Positions 42,677-53,313 of a DNA stretch of 64,000 bases are shown in pieces; position 1 is the first letter of the stretch, and the number at the start of each line of letters is the position of its first letter. Both the position numbers and the translations under genes were made by a program. The stretch spans positions 62,001 to 126,000 of the forward strand of contig CALUJY010000004.1 of the NCBI GenBank assembly GCA_944321085.1, written 5' to 3'. The notes under the pieces were generated by a model, which saw nothing but the letters and a program-made list of their open reading frames with translations, had not been told where the DNA came from and ran no database searches. This DNA comes from an uncultured Barnesiella sp. (GTDB lineage Bacteria; Bacteroidota; Bacteroidia; Bacteroidales; Barnesiellaceae_A).

Positions 42677-42694
42677 GGAGTAAAGGTATTGAAT

Positions 42695-45223
42695 TTATTT
42701 CATCGAGTCAAGTTTGTTTTCGAGCTGCATGAGGTCTATGATGAGAACCTCGCGCGGTTTGCCGCCTACCGACGGGCCTACGATACCGGCAGCTTCGATT
42801 TGGTCCATAAGGCGGCCGGCGCGGTTGTATCCGATAGAGTAACGGCGTTGCAGCGACGAGGTCGAGGCTTGTTGGTTCGATACGATAAATCGTGCTGCCT
42901 CTTCGAAGAGCGGGTCACGCTCTTTGGCTTCGATGGCGTTGCCGCTGTTGTTGTCACTATTGCTTTCGGGGATATATTCGGGTAGGGGCATTGCCTCCGG
43001 ATAACCCTGTTGTTCGCTGATGAATTTGCACACATTCTCTACCTCGGGAGTATCTATGAAAGCACACTGCACGCGCACCATTTCGCCGCCTTGCGAGATG
43101 AGCATGTCGCCCCGTCCGATGAGCTGGTTGGCGCCCGGGCTGTCCAAGATAGTGCGGGAGTCTACCATTGCCTGTACTCTGAAAGCGATACGCGCCGGGA
43201 AGTTGGCTTTGATGATACCCGTGATGACATTCGTCGAGGGGCGTTGCGTCGAGATAATCATGTGTATGCCCACGGCGCGAGCCAGTTGCGCAATGCGGAT
43301 GATGGGCGACTCCACCTCTTTGCCGGCTGTTATGATTAGGTCGCTGAATTCGTCGATGATAACCACGATGTAAGGCAAGAAACGATGCCCCTTGCTGGGC
43401 AACAGGTGGCGGGCTTTGAATTTGGCGTTATACTCCTTGATAGTCCTTACATGAGCTTCTTTGAGCAAATCATAACGTAAATCCATTTCGCGCGTTACCG
43501 ATTGCAGTGTCTGTACGACCTGTGTCACGTCGGTGATGATGGCATCTTCCGTATCGGGAAGTTTGGCGAAGAAGTGACGCTCTATGTCAGCATAAATTCC
43601 GAATTCTACCTTCTTCGGATCTATTAGTATCAGTTTCAGTTCGGCCGGGTGCTTTTTGTAGAGTAACGATGTGATTATAACGTTCAGTCCCACCGACTTA
43701 CCTTGCCCGGTAGCGCCAGCCACCAGCACGTGCGGCATCTTTGTCAAGTCGGCAATAAACACATCGTTGGTGATAGTCTTACCCAAAGCGATGGGAAGTT
43801 CATACTTGCACTCTTGGAATTTGCGGGAGGCGATAATCGAGCGTATCGACACCGTTTGCGGGTCGTTGTTGGGCACCTCTATACCCACGGTGCCTTTACC
43901 CGGTATAGGTGCGATGATGCGGATACCCAAAGCTGCAAGGCTCAGAGCTATATCGTCTTCGAGATTCTTTATTTTAGAGATACGCACACCCGGTGCCGGA
44001 ATTATTTCGTAGAGCGTTACCGTAGGTCCTACGGTCGCCTGTATCGAGCTTATCTCGATGCCAAAGGTTTGCAATGTATCGGTGATGCGTTGTTTGTTGC
44101 TCTCCAATTCGGTCATATCTACCACGTTTTGTTTGGCAGTGACATCGTTCAGTAAGTCGAGCGTAGGTTTGCGATAGCGGGGCAGGTCGAGTGTAGGGTC
44201 ATATTCTTCGCTGAGAACCTCATCGACAAGCTCCTCTTTCGTGCCGGTCGATACGGTGAAGAGCGGTTCGCCTTCGCCCGAAAGTATGGCAGGGACGTCG
44301 ATGGTTATTTCATTCTTCTCTTCGGGTTTTTGCGGTCTTCCTGTCTTATTTTCTGACAATGCTGCTGCATCGTTATCGTTGTTATTGTTATTCGGGGTAC
44401 TGTTTGCATCGCTGTCCGAATTGTCGTTGACGAAAGTAAACAACCCCGGCTCGGGTTCTGTATAGGGAATTTCTATCTCTTCGTCCGACGGTTCGTTCTC
44501 TTCCTCAGAGCTTTCCGAGGCATCGGGCGCATCGGCTGTTTGCTGAGCCGGTTGTGCAGGTTTCTTGAAAGGATTGTTGAAGGGATTGGTTTTCAACGCC
44601 ATGCGGATAAAGTCGATAGTACTGCGGCTTATCATGACGAGCAATGTTACTACCAATATGATGATAATCATTGCCGTACCCCATGATCCTATAATACTTT
44701 GCAGGTATAGTGCTATTATGTAACCATGGTTACCTCCCCACGAAAGGAACGAGTCGATACCCATATTGACGTAGAGAAATCCGAAGAATACCGATATAAT
44801 GATACCTGCCAACATGCAATAGACCGATGTGCGCCACATGTTGGCATTATTGACACGCATCAGCCGCAACCCTGCGATGCAAAGCCATGCCGTGAAGATA
44901 AAGGCCGATAAACCTATCCAACGATTGATGAGCAGATTCGATGTGATGGCGCCCAAGGTACCTGTCCAGTTCTCTATCTCGTTGTTTATCTTGAAAAGTT
45001 GTCCTATCGATAGATTCTCCACACTGCTTTGGTCTGCATCGCCGGTGAAGAAAAATGAGACGAGAGATATAAAGATGAATATGCCGGCAAATGTCAGTAT
45101 CAATCCGGTGATAAATTGCACGCTCTCATGTTTGTAGAATGGTGTGGAGCTTTTTTCCCCCTTGTCAGTCTCTTTTGGGGAATTGTTATTGTTTTTTTTC
45201 TTTTTATTGTTGGTTGCCTTCAT
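42695..45223 (-). CDS. ftsK: DNA translocase FtsK
   Basis: 842 residues. N-terminal membrane domain with four to five helices (about 30-205), an acidic Asn/Glu/Asp-rich linker (about 225-300), alpha/beta motor with Walker A GATGQGKS and Walker B YIVVIIDEFSDL, and a C-terminal gamma winged helix (about 775-842). Pumps chromosome ends at the division septum and activates XerCD recombination. A TATATTTG -7 element lies on the minus strand at 45304-45297. Confidence 0.95.
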   Translation of the reverse strand: MKATNNKKKKNNNNSPKETDKGEKSSTPFYKHESVQFITGLILTFAGIFIFISLVSFFFTGDADQSSVENLSIGQLFKINNEIENWTGTLGAITSNLLINRWIGLSAFIFTAWLCIAGLRLMRVNNANMWRTSVYCMLAGIIISVFFGFLYVNMGIDSFLSWGGNHGYIIALYLQSIIGSWGTAMIIIILVVTLLVMISRSTIDFIRMALKTNPFNNPFKKPAQPAQQTADAPDASESSEEENEPSDEEIEIPYTEPEPGLFTFVNDNSDSDANSTPNNNNNDNDAAALSENKTGRPQKPEEKNEITIDVPAILSGEGEPLFTVSTGTKEELVDEVLSEEYDPTLDLPRYRKPTLDLLNDVTAKQNVVDMTELESNKQRITDTLQTFGIEISSIQATVGPTVTLYEIIPAPGVRISKIKNLEDDIALSLAALGIRIIAPIPGKGTVGIEVPNNDPQTVSIRSIIASRKFQECKYELPIALGKTITNDVFIADLTKMPHVLVAGATGQGKSVGLNVIITSLLYKKHPAELKLILIDPKKVEFGIYADIERHFFAKLPDTEDAIITDVTQVVQTLQSVTREMDLRYDLLKEAHVRTIKEYNAKFKARHLLPSKGHRFLPYIVVIIDEFSDLIITAGKEVESPIIRIAQLARAVGIHMIISTQRPSTNVITGIIKANFPARIAFRVQAMVDSRTILDSPGANQLIGRGDMLISQGGEMVRVQCAFIDTPEVENVCKFISEQQGYPEAMPLPEYIPESNSDNNSGNAIEAKERDPLFEEAARFIVSNQQASTSSLQRRYSIGYNRAGRLMDQIEAAGIVGPSVGGKPREVLIIDLMQLENKLDSMK

Positions 45224-45296
45224 CTTTTTATATTTCTAAAACGTTCGATTTGTTTTGCGGCATATCCGGTCTTTCGTATATGCAGGTTTTGCAATG

Positions 45297-45304
45297 CAAA
45301 TATA
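45297..45304 (-). promoter_or_regulatory. Putative -7 element of ftsK
   Basis: TATATTTG on the minus strand, 74 bases upstream of the ftsK ATG, between trkH and ftsK. The nearest TTTG is only 14 bases further upstream, shorter than the usual 19-21. Confidence 0.45.
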
Positions 45305-45356
45305 GTGGCAGAGTATGCCAAATTATGGTATGGATTTTATGAAATTCTTCTTGCAA

Positions 45357-46814
45357 TTAAGAATTTCGCCAAAACATAGGTGTAAAGATAATAAGAGCAG
45401 TAAATATTTCCAAACGTCCTATCAGCATCATGGCCGACAAAATCCACTTGGCAATGTCGGGCAGAGGAGCGAATGTGCCGGAGGGGCCTGCCACGCCTAA
45501 TCCTGGGCCTACATTACTTAAACATGTCAAAGCGCATCCTACCGCTTCGCCCAGCGTTACGCCGGTAATAGATAGCAAAACAGCTCCGCATACCCATGTC
45601 AAAACATAGAAAACGGTGAAGGAGAGAACTTTCGATACGATTTCTTGGGGCAGTACTTTCCCGTTGTAGATGACGGGGCGTATGGCATTGGGATGTAATA
45701 CGCGATACAATTCGTTGCGGGCATGTTTGGCAAGTATCACCATGCGGTCTATCTTGGCGCCACCGCTGGTAGAACCACCGCATCCGCCGAAGAACATTAG
45801 TAATAAAAGTAGCAGTGTGAAAAACGTTCCCCATTCTATATAGTCAGCTGTGCTATATCCTGTCGTTGTCATGATGGTGGTCACTTGGAAAAGAGCCTTT
45901 CTGAAACACTCTTCTATCGTGGCATATTCACCCCTGATGAAAAGTCCTGCGGTTATGACTAGGCTTGTCATCAACGTAATACCGGCATACCAGCGTATCT
46001 GTTCGGCTTTGAAAAGACGGGTGTGGTTGTGAAAAATGGTATTGTAGAGGATGGCAAAATTCAGTCCGCCTACAAAAGAAAATAGGGTGACTACATACTC
46101 TATATAGGGCGAGTTATAGTACGCGATGCTGGCTTGTCGGGTAGAGAATCCGCCCGTAGAGATGGTAGAGAATGCGTGGTTGACAGCGTCGAACAAGTCC
46201 ATAGGACCTGCATACAACAACAAGGTGATAATGATGGTAAGCACAAAGTAGCATAGCCACAGGCGCAGTGCCGTTTGGTTGATGCGCGGCGTGAGCTTCT
46301 CTTGTCCCATACCCGATACCTCGTTGCTAAACAACAGCATGCCGCCTCGATGGTTGAGCATGGGTAGCAATGCCACGGTAAAAACAATGATTCCTATACC
46401 GCCTATCCAATGCAACAGGCTGCGCCACAGCAAAATGCCGTGCGGAAGAGAATCGATGTCTTCGTATATCGTAGCCCCCGTGGTAGTAAGTCCCGAGATG
46501 GTTTCGAACACGGCATCGGATACCGAGGTGCCTATACCGAGGAAAGGTAACAATCCGACAAGTGCAAAGGTTAGCCACGCACCTACTCCGATGAGTATTC
46601 CTTCGCGGCGGTCGTTGATGGCGCGGTGGTGACGCAGCGTGATGGCAAGTGTAGCTCCGATAGCCAATGTCGCGCTTGCCGAGAGGAGAAACATCCATTG
46701 CTCGGGCTCATCGTAGTAGAACGACATCGCAGTGGGGAGAAACAAGAAAGCCGCGCCTATGCACAACAGGATGCCGAGGATGCGGAATATGATGCCGAAA
46801 TTGATTCTTTTCAT
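45357..46814 (-). CDS. trkH: Potassium uptake protein TrkH
   Basis: 485 residues with about ten membrane helices and four pore-loop repeats (SGLTTTGAT, STGGFST, TTTGYSTADY, CLSNVGPGLG), the selectivity-filter pattern of the Trk/Ktr/HKT family. Inner-membrane K+ channel-like subunit gated by TrkA, whose gene lies 13 bases upstream. Confidence 0.95.
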   Translation of the reverse strand: MKRINFGIIFRILGILLCIGAAFLFLPTAMSFYYDEPEQWMFLLSASATLAIGATLAITLRHHRAINDRREGILIGVGAWLTFALVGLLPFLGIGTSVSDAVFETISGLTTTGATIYEDIDSLPHGILLWRSLLHWIGGIGIIVFTVALLPMLNHRGGMLLFSNEVSGMGQEKLTPRINQTALRLWLCYFVLTIIITLLLYAGPMDLFDAVNHAFSTISTGGFSTRQASIAYYNSPYIEYVVTLFSFVGGLNFAILYNTIFHNHTRLFKAEQIRWYAGITLMTSLVITAGLFIRGEYATIEECFRKALFQVTTIMTTTGYSTADYIEWGTFFTLLLLLLMFFGGCGGSTSGGAKIDRMVILAKHARNELYRVLHPNAIRPVIYNGKVLPQEIVSKVLSFTVFYVLTWVCGAVLLSITGVTLGEAVGCALTCLSNVGPGLGVAGPSGTFAPLPDIAKWILSAMMLIGRLEIFTALIIFTPMFWRNS

Positions 46815-46827
46815 CGTCCGCTATCGT

Positions 46828-48162
46828 TTAGTTAAACCATCTGTCTATTTTGTGTATGGCAGTTTCGAGGCAGAATACCAAAACGTGGTCTCCCGGTCTT
46901 ATCTGCGTATTTCCCGATACGATAGAGCCTATACCGTTGTGTATAACGCCGCCCAAAGTCATATCGGCAGGTAGATTCAGGTCTTTAACGGCCTGTCGTG
47001 TAATCTTCGACCCGGGTTTTGCCGTCATCTCTATTACTTCGGCATCGGCAAGGGCAAGGCATTTGGCATTCGACGAGTCGGAGTCGAGCAATATTTGGAA
47101 GATGTGGCTGGCTGCCAGCAACTTCTTATTGAGAATAGTGCCTATGTTTAGTCCCTCGGCAATGGGAATATATTGCAGATTTTCCACCTCGGCTACCGTG
47201 CGGGGCACACCCAGCCGTTTTGCCGTGAGGCAGCCCAATATGTTGGCCTCGGAACTTCCTGTGAGGGCGATAAACATATCCATGTTGCTTATACCCTCCT
47301 CTTTGAGAAGCTCTTCGTCGCGAGCGTCGCCCTGTATGATGGCGGTATGCTTCATCTGTTCGGTCAGTTTGTACGCCTTTTCACGGTCTGTCTCTATGAG
47401 TTTTATGCGTACCTCGTCGCCTATCGAGGTCGAGATGCGTATGGCGATGCGGCTGCCGCCCATTATCATGACGTTTTTGACGGTAATGGTGCGTTTACCA
47501 CATATCTCGCGTATCTGTTCGATGTATTGCGACGTGGTCGTAAAGTACACTATATCGCCCAACAACACTTCGTCATTACCTCGCGGGATGATGGTTCGGT
47601 TTTCGCGTTTGATGGCCGCGATGTGGAAGATGTTGCTTTGGCTGGTCAGTTCGTAGAGCTTTTTGTTGATAATGCTGGCCGTGTCGCGCAGCTTTACGCC
47701 GATGAGGATGAGAGCACCGTTGTAGAGTTCAAACCAATTGCGTGCCCACGTATGCTTCATAGACATTATAACCTCTTCCACGGCAAGCATTTCGGGGAAG
47801 ATGAGGTGGTGCACGCCCATGCGCTTGAAGAATTCGCGGTTCTCGGGTTTGAGATATTCATAGTTGTCGATGCGAGCCACGGTTTGTTCCGCTCCCATTT
47901 GCGATGCTATGGTACACGCCACGATGTTGCGCGTTTCATAAGGCATTACAGCCACAAAGAGCCCTGCGTTTGATACGCCTGCCTCTTTGAGCACCGAGAA
48001 GGATGTGGGGTTACCCACTACCGTCATGAGGTTGTAGTTAGAGTCTAACATGGCCAGCTTGCTGCTGTCGTTGTCGATGAGCACGACGTCGAGCTCTTCG
48101 CGTGAGAGCAATTTGGCCAAGTGGGTGCCTACTTCACCGGCACCGGCTATCACGATTTTCAT
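46828..48162 (-). CDS. trkA: Trk system potassium regulatory protein TrkA
   Basis: 444 residues: two tandem RCK modules, each with an N-terminal Rossmann fold (IAGAGEVGTHLAK at the start; IMGGSRIAIRIS at about 230) and a TrkA-C domain. Cytoplasmic NAD(H)/nucleotide-responsive ring that gates TrkH. The second GxGxxG is degenerate (GGSRIA), as is common. Located between dxs (21 bases) and trkH (13 bases). Confidence 0.94.
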   Translation of the reverse strand: MKIVIAGAGEVGTHLAKLLSREELDVVLIDNDSSKLAMLDSNYNLMTVVGNPTSFSVLKEAGVSNAGLFVAVMPYETRNIVACTIASQMGAEQTVARIDNYEYLKPENREFFKRMGVHHLIFPEMLAVEEVIMSMKHTWARNWFELYNGALILIGVKLRDTASIINKKLYELTSQSNIFHIAAIKRENRTIIPRGNDEVLLGDIVYFTTTSQYIEQIREICGKRTITVKNVMIMGGSRIAIRISTSIGDEVRIKLIETDREKAYKLTEQMKHTAIIQGDARDEELLKEEGISNMDMFIALTGSSEANILGCLTAKRLGVPRTVAEVENLQYIPIAEGLNIGTILNKKLLAASHIFQILLDSDSSNAKCLALADAEVIEMTAKPGSKITRQAVKDLNLPADMTLGGVIHNGIGSIVSGNTQIRPGDHVLVFCLETAIHKIDRWFN

Positions 48163-48183
48163 TTTACTTTTCGATAAAAATTT

Positions 48184-50088
48184 TTACCATTCAGTCGTAA
48201 GGATCTCGTATATGTTGTCGACATCCATCCCGCACAATTTATGCAACTGAGCGACAGTGCCTTGTGCTATAAAGCGGTCGGGGATGCCTACTCGTTTTAC
48301 TCTGATGTTATGGCCGTGGTCGTTGAGCCATTCTATGATAGCCGAGCCCAATCCTCCCACGATGGTGCCATTCTCTACGGTGATGATACGTCGGTAGCAC
48401 GATGCAACCTCTTGCAGAATATCTTCGTCGAGCGGTTTTAAGAATATCATATCGTAGTGAGCGGCTTCTATACCCTTGTGACGTGCCTTCTCTATGGCGT
48501 GCATGGCTGCCGTACCTATATTACCGAGACTCAGCACTGCTATATCACCTTTGCCGTCGCAGAGCTTGCGACCTTTGCCCAAAGGTATTTGGTGCATCGG
48601 GCAGTGCCATTGCGTTATTTCACCTCCGCCGCGCGGATATCGTATCGCCAACGGTCCGTGTTCTATGGCTTGTGCCGTATAGAGTAGGTGGCGCAAAGTA
48701 TGTTCGTCCATAGGAGCGGCGATGGTCATACCCGGTATGCAGCGTAGGAAACTCAAATCGAAACTGCCGTGGTGCGTCACGCCATCTTCGCCCACGATGC
48801 CGGCGCGGTCTATGCAGAAAGTCACAGGCAACCCCAGAATCGACACATCGTGTATGATTTCGTCGTAGGCGCGTTGCAAGAACGATGAGTATATGCAGCA
48901 GAACGGTAGCAGCCCCTCTTTGGCAAGACCCGCCGAGAATGTGACGGCATGTTCCTCCGAGATACCTACGTCGAACGACCTTTCGGGGAAACGTTGCATC
49001 ATGTAGGTCATAGAACTGCCCGTCGGCATGGCAGGAGTGATGGCTACGATACGGTCGTTTTGCTCGGCAAGCTCTACCAACGTTTTGCCAAACACTTCTT
49101 GGAATTTGCACGGTTTGTTGGGGTCGTTATCTATGAGCACTTCTCCGGTCTCTTTGTCGAATTTGCCCGGTGCGTGCCACAGCGTCGGCGATGTCTCGGC
49201 AGGTTCGTAACCTTTGCCTTTCTTGGTGCAGAGGTGCAACAGCTTGGGACCTTTCATCTCCTTGATGTCCTGCAAGATGCGCACGATATTCTCTACGTCG
49301 TGGCCGTCGGTCGGCCCGAAATATCTTATGTTGAGTCCTTCGAAAATGTTTTGTTGCTTGGTCAGCAGCGATTTCAGGCTGTTGTTGAAACGCAGTATCG
49401 AGCCTCGATGCTCTTCGCCGATGAGATTGAGCCGTTTGAGCAGTTGATACAAGTTGTTTCGCACACGGTTGTAGCGGCGAGAGGTGGTGATGTCAACGAG
49501 ATAGTTATTAAGTCCTCCTACGTTATGGTCTATTGCCATATCGTTGTCGTTGAGGATGATAAGGAGATTATTCGGATTTATTGAGGCGTTGTTAAGACCC
49601 TCGAATGCCAATCCGCCTGCAATCGAGGCATCGCCTATAACGGCGATAACTTTGCGCTCTGGTTCGTCTTTTTTCAGCTCGGTGGCAATGGCCATACCCA
49701 ATGCAGCCGAGATGGAATTAGAAGCATGTCCTCCGATAAAAGCGTCGTATATGCTTTCGTTCGGATTGGGGAAGCCGCTGATACCGTCTAACTTACGGTT
49801 TGTGTCGAATTTGTCGCGACGTCCTGTGAGTATTTTGTGGCTGTATGCTTGGTGCCCCACATCCCATACGATGCGGTCGTATGGCGTGTCGAATACATAG
49901 TGCAAGGCCACCACGATTTCTACCGCACCCATGCTCGAACCGAAGTGTCCCGGGTTTTTCGAACAGGCATCTATGATGAAGTCGCGCAGCTCGCGGCACA
50001 CTTGCGGCAACGCCGTCACAGGCAGACGTCGCAAATCTTCGGGGCTGTTTATCTCTGACAACAAATTATGTTGGGTTGTTTCCTCCAT
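48184..50088 (-). CDS. dxs: 1-deoxy-D-xylulose-5-phosphate synthase
   Basis: 634 residues; first step of the MEP isoprenoid pathway, condensing pyruvate and glyceraldehyde 3-phosphate. Thiamine-diphosphate motif [16 protein letters not shown] (about 150-165) with ILNDNDMAI, HxxxS region [12 protein letters not shown], transketolase C-terminal domain with [13 protein letters not shown]. Same strand and close to trkA and the small membrane gene upstream. Confidence 0.96.
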   Translation of the reverse strand: MEETTQHNLLSEINSPEDLRRLPVTALPQVCRELRDFIIDACSKNPGHFGSSMGAVEIVVALHYVFDTPYDRIVWDVGHQAYSHKILTGRRDKFDTNRKLDGISGFPNPNESIYDAFIGGHASNSISAALGMAIATELKKDEPERKVIAVIGDASIAGGLAFEGLNNASINPNNLLIILNDNDMAIDHNVGGLNNYLVDITTSRRYNRVRNNLYQLLKRLNLIGEEHRGSILRFNNSLKSLLTKQQNIFEGLNIRYFGPTDGHDVENIVRILQDIKEMKGPKLLHLCTKKGKGYEPAETSPTLWHAPGKFDKETGEVLIDNDPNKPCKFQEVFGKTLVELAEQNDRIVAITPAMPTGSSMTYMMQRFPERSFDVGISEEHAVTFSAGLAKEGLLPFCCIYSSFLQRAYDEIIHDVSILGLPVTFCIDRAGIVGEDGVTHHGSFDLSFLRCIPGMTIAAPMDEHTLRHLLYTAQAIEHGPLAIRYPRGGGEITQWHCPMHQIPLGKGRKLCDGKGDIAVLSLGNIGTAAMHAIEKARHKGIEAAHYDMIFLKPLDEDILQEVASCYRRIITVENGTIVGGLGSAIIEWLNDHGHNIRVKRVGIPDRFIAQGTVAQLHKLCGMDVDNIYEILTTEW

Positions 50089-50103
50089 GCTTCTGTTGTT
50101 CTC

Positions 50104-50295
50104 CTATTTTTTTTTCTTGTTGGTTTCTCTTTCCTTTTTCTTGCTCTTATATACCGGTACAAAGACGATGATGCCCGATGCTATGATTGAGAAGATAGTT
50201 GTAAAGTTAAGTTCGGCTTTTGCAATGACAAAGCCGCACAAAGCTATCCACAGCAACACAAGGCATACGATATTGAATGTAGAAAATCTGCGCAT
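50104..50295 (-). CDS. Small membrane protein upstream of dxs
   Basis: 63 residues: two hydrophobic segments (about 7-25 and 32-50) and a strongly basic tail (KSKKKERETNKKKK). Only 15 bases before dxs on the same strand, which favours a real gene. No family recognised. Confidence 0.6.
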   Translation of the reverse strand: MRRFSTFNIVCLVLLWIALCGFVIAKAELNFTTIFSIIASGIIVFVPVYKSKKKERETNKKKK

Positions 50296-50492
50296 TCTTT
50301 TTCGGTTTTCGTTGAGTCTCAGTCAGAGGTGCCCATTACTCTCGGGCAGCATCCTCCATACGTCATTGTTTCGCCTTCATTTGGGCTCTCCCGCTTTATG
50401 CCGGAAAGGCTCGCAAATGTAAGCATTCTTTGTCATATAACAAATATCATGCAGCCTGTTCCGCATCGCTATGGCGGGCGTTTCGTCCCGTT

Positions 50493-50801
50493 TTATACGC
50501 TCATCATGCCGCCGGTATCGGCGACGGTGGTAAAGAATGCGGAGATGGCCGCCCCGAAGAGCAGCATCACCGGAATAGCCAAGATGAGCAATAACAGCAT
50601 GACCACAAGAGGCCAAAGGCATCCCCAACGTGTCTGGTCGTTAGGCAACTTGTCTGAGAGCAATACTGCCACGAGGCTTACGATGGGTGTAAACAATAGA
50701 CCTAATAGAAACGGCCATCCGAAGCCGATGGTACGTCGTCGGCCTGCGAATGCGATAATGAGCACAAGTACTATATAGGCTGTTCCCGATAGTCCGAGCA
50801 T
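50493..50801 (-). CDS. Small integral membrane protein, unknown
   Basis: 102 residues with three hydrophobic segments (about 5-20, 28-48, 62-92), the first two joined by a basic RRRTIGFGWPF loop. Located 40 bases after the murF-alr fusion on the same strand. I recall similar short uncharacterised membrane proteins in Bacteroidota. The 197 bases between it and the next gene hold nothing recognised. Confidence 0.6.
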   Translation of the reverse strand: MLGLSGTAYIVLVLIIAFAGRRRTIGFGWPFLLGLLFTPIVSLVAVLLSDKLPNDQTRWGCLWPLVVMLLLLILAIPVMLLFGAAISAFFTTVADTGGMMSV

Positions 50802-50841
50802 CTTTTTTCTTTTTTAGTGTAGTTATCTGTTGTTATTTTAT

Positions 50842-53313
50842 TTATTCTCTGTAATATACGCGTTTCACACGGGTCGATATCGAAGTGAGTATCTCGTAGG
50901 GTATGGTATCGAGCTTGCCGGCAATTTCTTCTACCGGGATATGCTCGCCGAATATCTCCACGTGGTCGCCCTCGTTGCAGGGAATGTCGGTTACATCTAC
51001 CATGCAAATATCCATGCAAATATTGCCTATGATGGCCCCTCTTGCACCGTTGATGTAAACTTCGCCGCACCCGTTGCCTAACCTGCGGTCTATGCCGTCG
51101 GCATAGCCTATGGGGATGGCAGCAATACGCGAACGGCGTTTCAGTACGCCATGTCGGCCGTAACCTATTGTCTCGCCGGCATCATATTCGTGTATTTGCA
51201 GGATGGTGGTTTTCAGTGTGCTTACAGGTTGCAATCCCCGGTTCTGCCCTGTGGGCGATATGCCGTAGAGTCCCAACCCCAAACGCACCATCTCCATTTG
51301 GGCTTCGCTGAAACGCTCGATACCTGCCGTATTGAGAAGGTGTCGCATGATTTTGTGTTTCGAGGTGGCTTGCAACTTGTCGGCGCATCGGGTGAATATA
51401 TCTATCTGTCGTCGTGTATATTCGTCGTGGATGCTCTCGTCGCTACCCGCAAAGTGCGAGAATACCGAACGTGCCAGCAGCACGATTTGCGACTGCAATA
51501 CCACGGCAAGGTCGTCTATCTCTTCTTCGGTAAATCCCAACCGGTGCATTCCCGAGTCTATCTTGATGTGTACGGGATAGCTCGATACGCCCAACTTCTC
51601 GCCCTCGGCAAGCAAGGCGCTCAGGAGCTGGAAGCTGTAAATCTCGGGTTCCAACCGGTAGCTGAAAAGGGTGCGGAAACTGCTTATTTCGGGGTTCATC
51701 ACAATGATAGGCATGGTAATGCCCGCCTTGCGCAGTTCGGCGCCTTCGTCGGCAACAGCTACGGCCAAGTAATCGGCGCCGCGCTCTTGCAATGTTTTGG
51801 CTATTTCGTACGACCCGGCTCCATAACCGAATGCCTTGACCATACAGACGACTTTGGTCGACGGCAAGAGCTTCTCTTTGTAATGGTTCAGGTTGTTTAC
51901 CAGTGCGTCGAGGTTGACTTCGAGAATGGTTTCATGCTGTTTCAGTTCGAGGGCTTCCGAGATGAGTTCGAAGTGGAAGTTCCGGGCTCCCTTGATAAGG
52001 ATAAGTTCATTGCGGAACATCTCCACAGGAGTGAGCTTCTCTACAAACTCGCGAGTGCCGGGATAGAAACTCTTCTCTATGTCGAACAGATAGGCGTTGT
52101 CCGATATCTCCGGTCCTATGCCTATGAGCCGTTCTATACCTTTGGCTTTGAGCAACTCCGATACCTTGCGGTAAAGCGTTGCCGGCGGCAAGCCCGTTTG
52201 GAAAATATCCGAGAGGATAAGTGTCCTTTTCATCTTGCCCGAGGCAGCGCGACGTGCCTGAAAGTCGAGTGCAATCGTGAGCGAGTCTATATCCGAGTTG
52301 TAGCTGTCGTTGATGATGAGGCATCCGTTGTTGCCCTCTTTCACCTCCATACGCATGGCCACGGGCGAGAGCCGTTGCATGCGTCCCGCAATGACATCGG
52401 GCATGCGGTTGAGGTATAGCATGATGGCAAGGCAGTGTATGGCATTTTGTATCGAGGCATCGTCGGTAAACGGGATGGTCATACTCAGCATGTACTGCAA
52501 GTAGGTGTAGTCTATGCGGGTAGAATTTTCTCCCTTTACGATGGCCGATATATAGAGCGGTTTGTCGCGGTCTTTGCGCGACCATGCAATTTCGTAAGCC
52601 CCTAAACAGAGCTTCTCCACGCATTCCCGTATGAGTTCGTTATCGCCGTCGTAAATGATGCAATCGCAGCCTTTCAGGAGCGTGAGTTTCTCCATACACT
52701 TCTGTTGCATCGACGAGAATCCCTCTTGGTGTGCTTCACCGATATTGGTGATGAGGCCTATCGTAGGTTGTATTATCTCTTCGAGACGTTGCATTTCGTC
52801 GGGACGCGATATACCTGCTTCGAAGAGAGCGAGTTCGGTCTTTTCGTTCAGCTGCCATACCGAGAGCGGCACGCCGGTCTGCGAGTTGTAGCTGCGGGGC
52901 GAGCGCACGATGTTGTAGTCCTCTTGCAAGAGCTGGTGCAACCACTCTTTGACCGATGTCTTGCCGTTGCTGCCGGTGATGCCTATGACCGGAATTTCGA
53001 ACAGACGGCGGTGATAGGCTGCCAGCATTTGCAGGGCGGTGAGCGTGTCGTTTACGACAAGGAAATTCGCTTCGGGCATGGCGTCGGATTCGGCCGGTAT
53101 GTTTCGAACGACGAAATTGCGTACGCCTTTGTCGTATAACTCCTTGATGTAACGATGCCCGTCGTTGCGTTCGGTGACAAGAGCAAAGAAGATGCTCTCC
53201 TCGGGAAACGTGAGCGAACGGCTGTCGGTGAGAAGTACCGACAATTTATAGTCGGCATGCACATTGCATTGCGCCTTTATGATGGTGGCTATTTGTGTCG
53301 TATTATAGTTCAT
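50842..53313 (-). CDS. Bifunctional UDP-MurNAc-tripeptide:D-Ala-D-Ala ligase / alanine racemase
   Basis: 823 residues, a natural fusion. MurF part (about 1-455) with the ATP loop GSNGKTSVKEW and the SYNSDIDSL segment joins D-Ala-D-Ala to the UDP-MurNAc tripeptide. Alr part (about 456-823) has the PLP-lysine segment VKAFGYGAGS (in place of KANAYGHG), the RLGLGLYGISP strand and catalytic Tyr in GYADGIDR. The fusion is common in Bacteroidota, so it is unusual only in a wider view. Overlaps the GSCFA gene by 11 bases. Confidence 0.94.
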   Translation of the reverse strand: MNYNTTQIATIIKAQCNVHADYKLSVLLTDSRSLTFPEESIFFALVTERNDGHRYIKELYDKGVRNFVVRNIPAESDAMPEANFLVVNDTLTALQMLAAYHRRLFEIPVIGITGSNGKTSVKEWLHQLLQEDYNIVRSPRSYNSQTGVPLSVWQLNEKTELALFEAGISRPDEMQRLEEIIQPTIGLITNIGEAHQEGFSSMQQKCMEKLTLLKGCDCIIYDGDNELIRECVEKLCLGAYEIAWSRKDRDKPLYISAIVKGENSTRIDYTYLQYMLSMTIPFTDDASIQNAIHCLAIMLYLNRMPDVIAGRMQRLSPVAMRMEVKEGNNGCLIINDSYNSDIDSLTIALDFQARRAASGKMKRTLILSDIFQTGLPPATLYRKVSELLKAKGIERLIGIGPEISDNAYLFDIEKSFYPGTREFVEKLTPVEMFRNELILIKGARNFHFELISEALELKQHETILEVNLDALVNNLNHYKEKLLPSTKVVCMVKAFGYGAGSYEIAKTLQERGADYLAVAVADEGAELRKAGITMPIIVMNPEISSFRTLFSYRLEPEIYSFQLLSALLAEGEKLGVSSYPVHIKIDSGMHRLGFTEEEIDDLAVVLQSQIVLLARSVFSHFAGSDESIHDEYTRRQIDIFTRCADKLQATSKHKIMRHLLNTAGIERFSEAQMEMVRLGLGLYGISPTGQNRGLQPVSTLKTTILQIHEYDAGETIGYGRHGVLKRRSRIAAIPIGYADGIDRRLGNGCGEVYINGARGAIIGNICMDICMVDVTDIPCNEGDHVEIFGEHIPVEEIAGKLDTIPYEILTSISTRVKRVYYRE

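Noticed and set aside
50842..53313. MurF-alanine racemase fusion as a novelty
   Set aside because: This fusion is a known feature of Bacteroidota, so it is annotated but not reported as a discovery.
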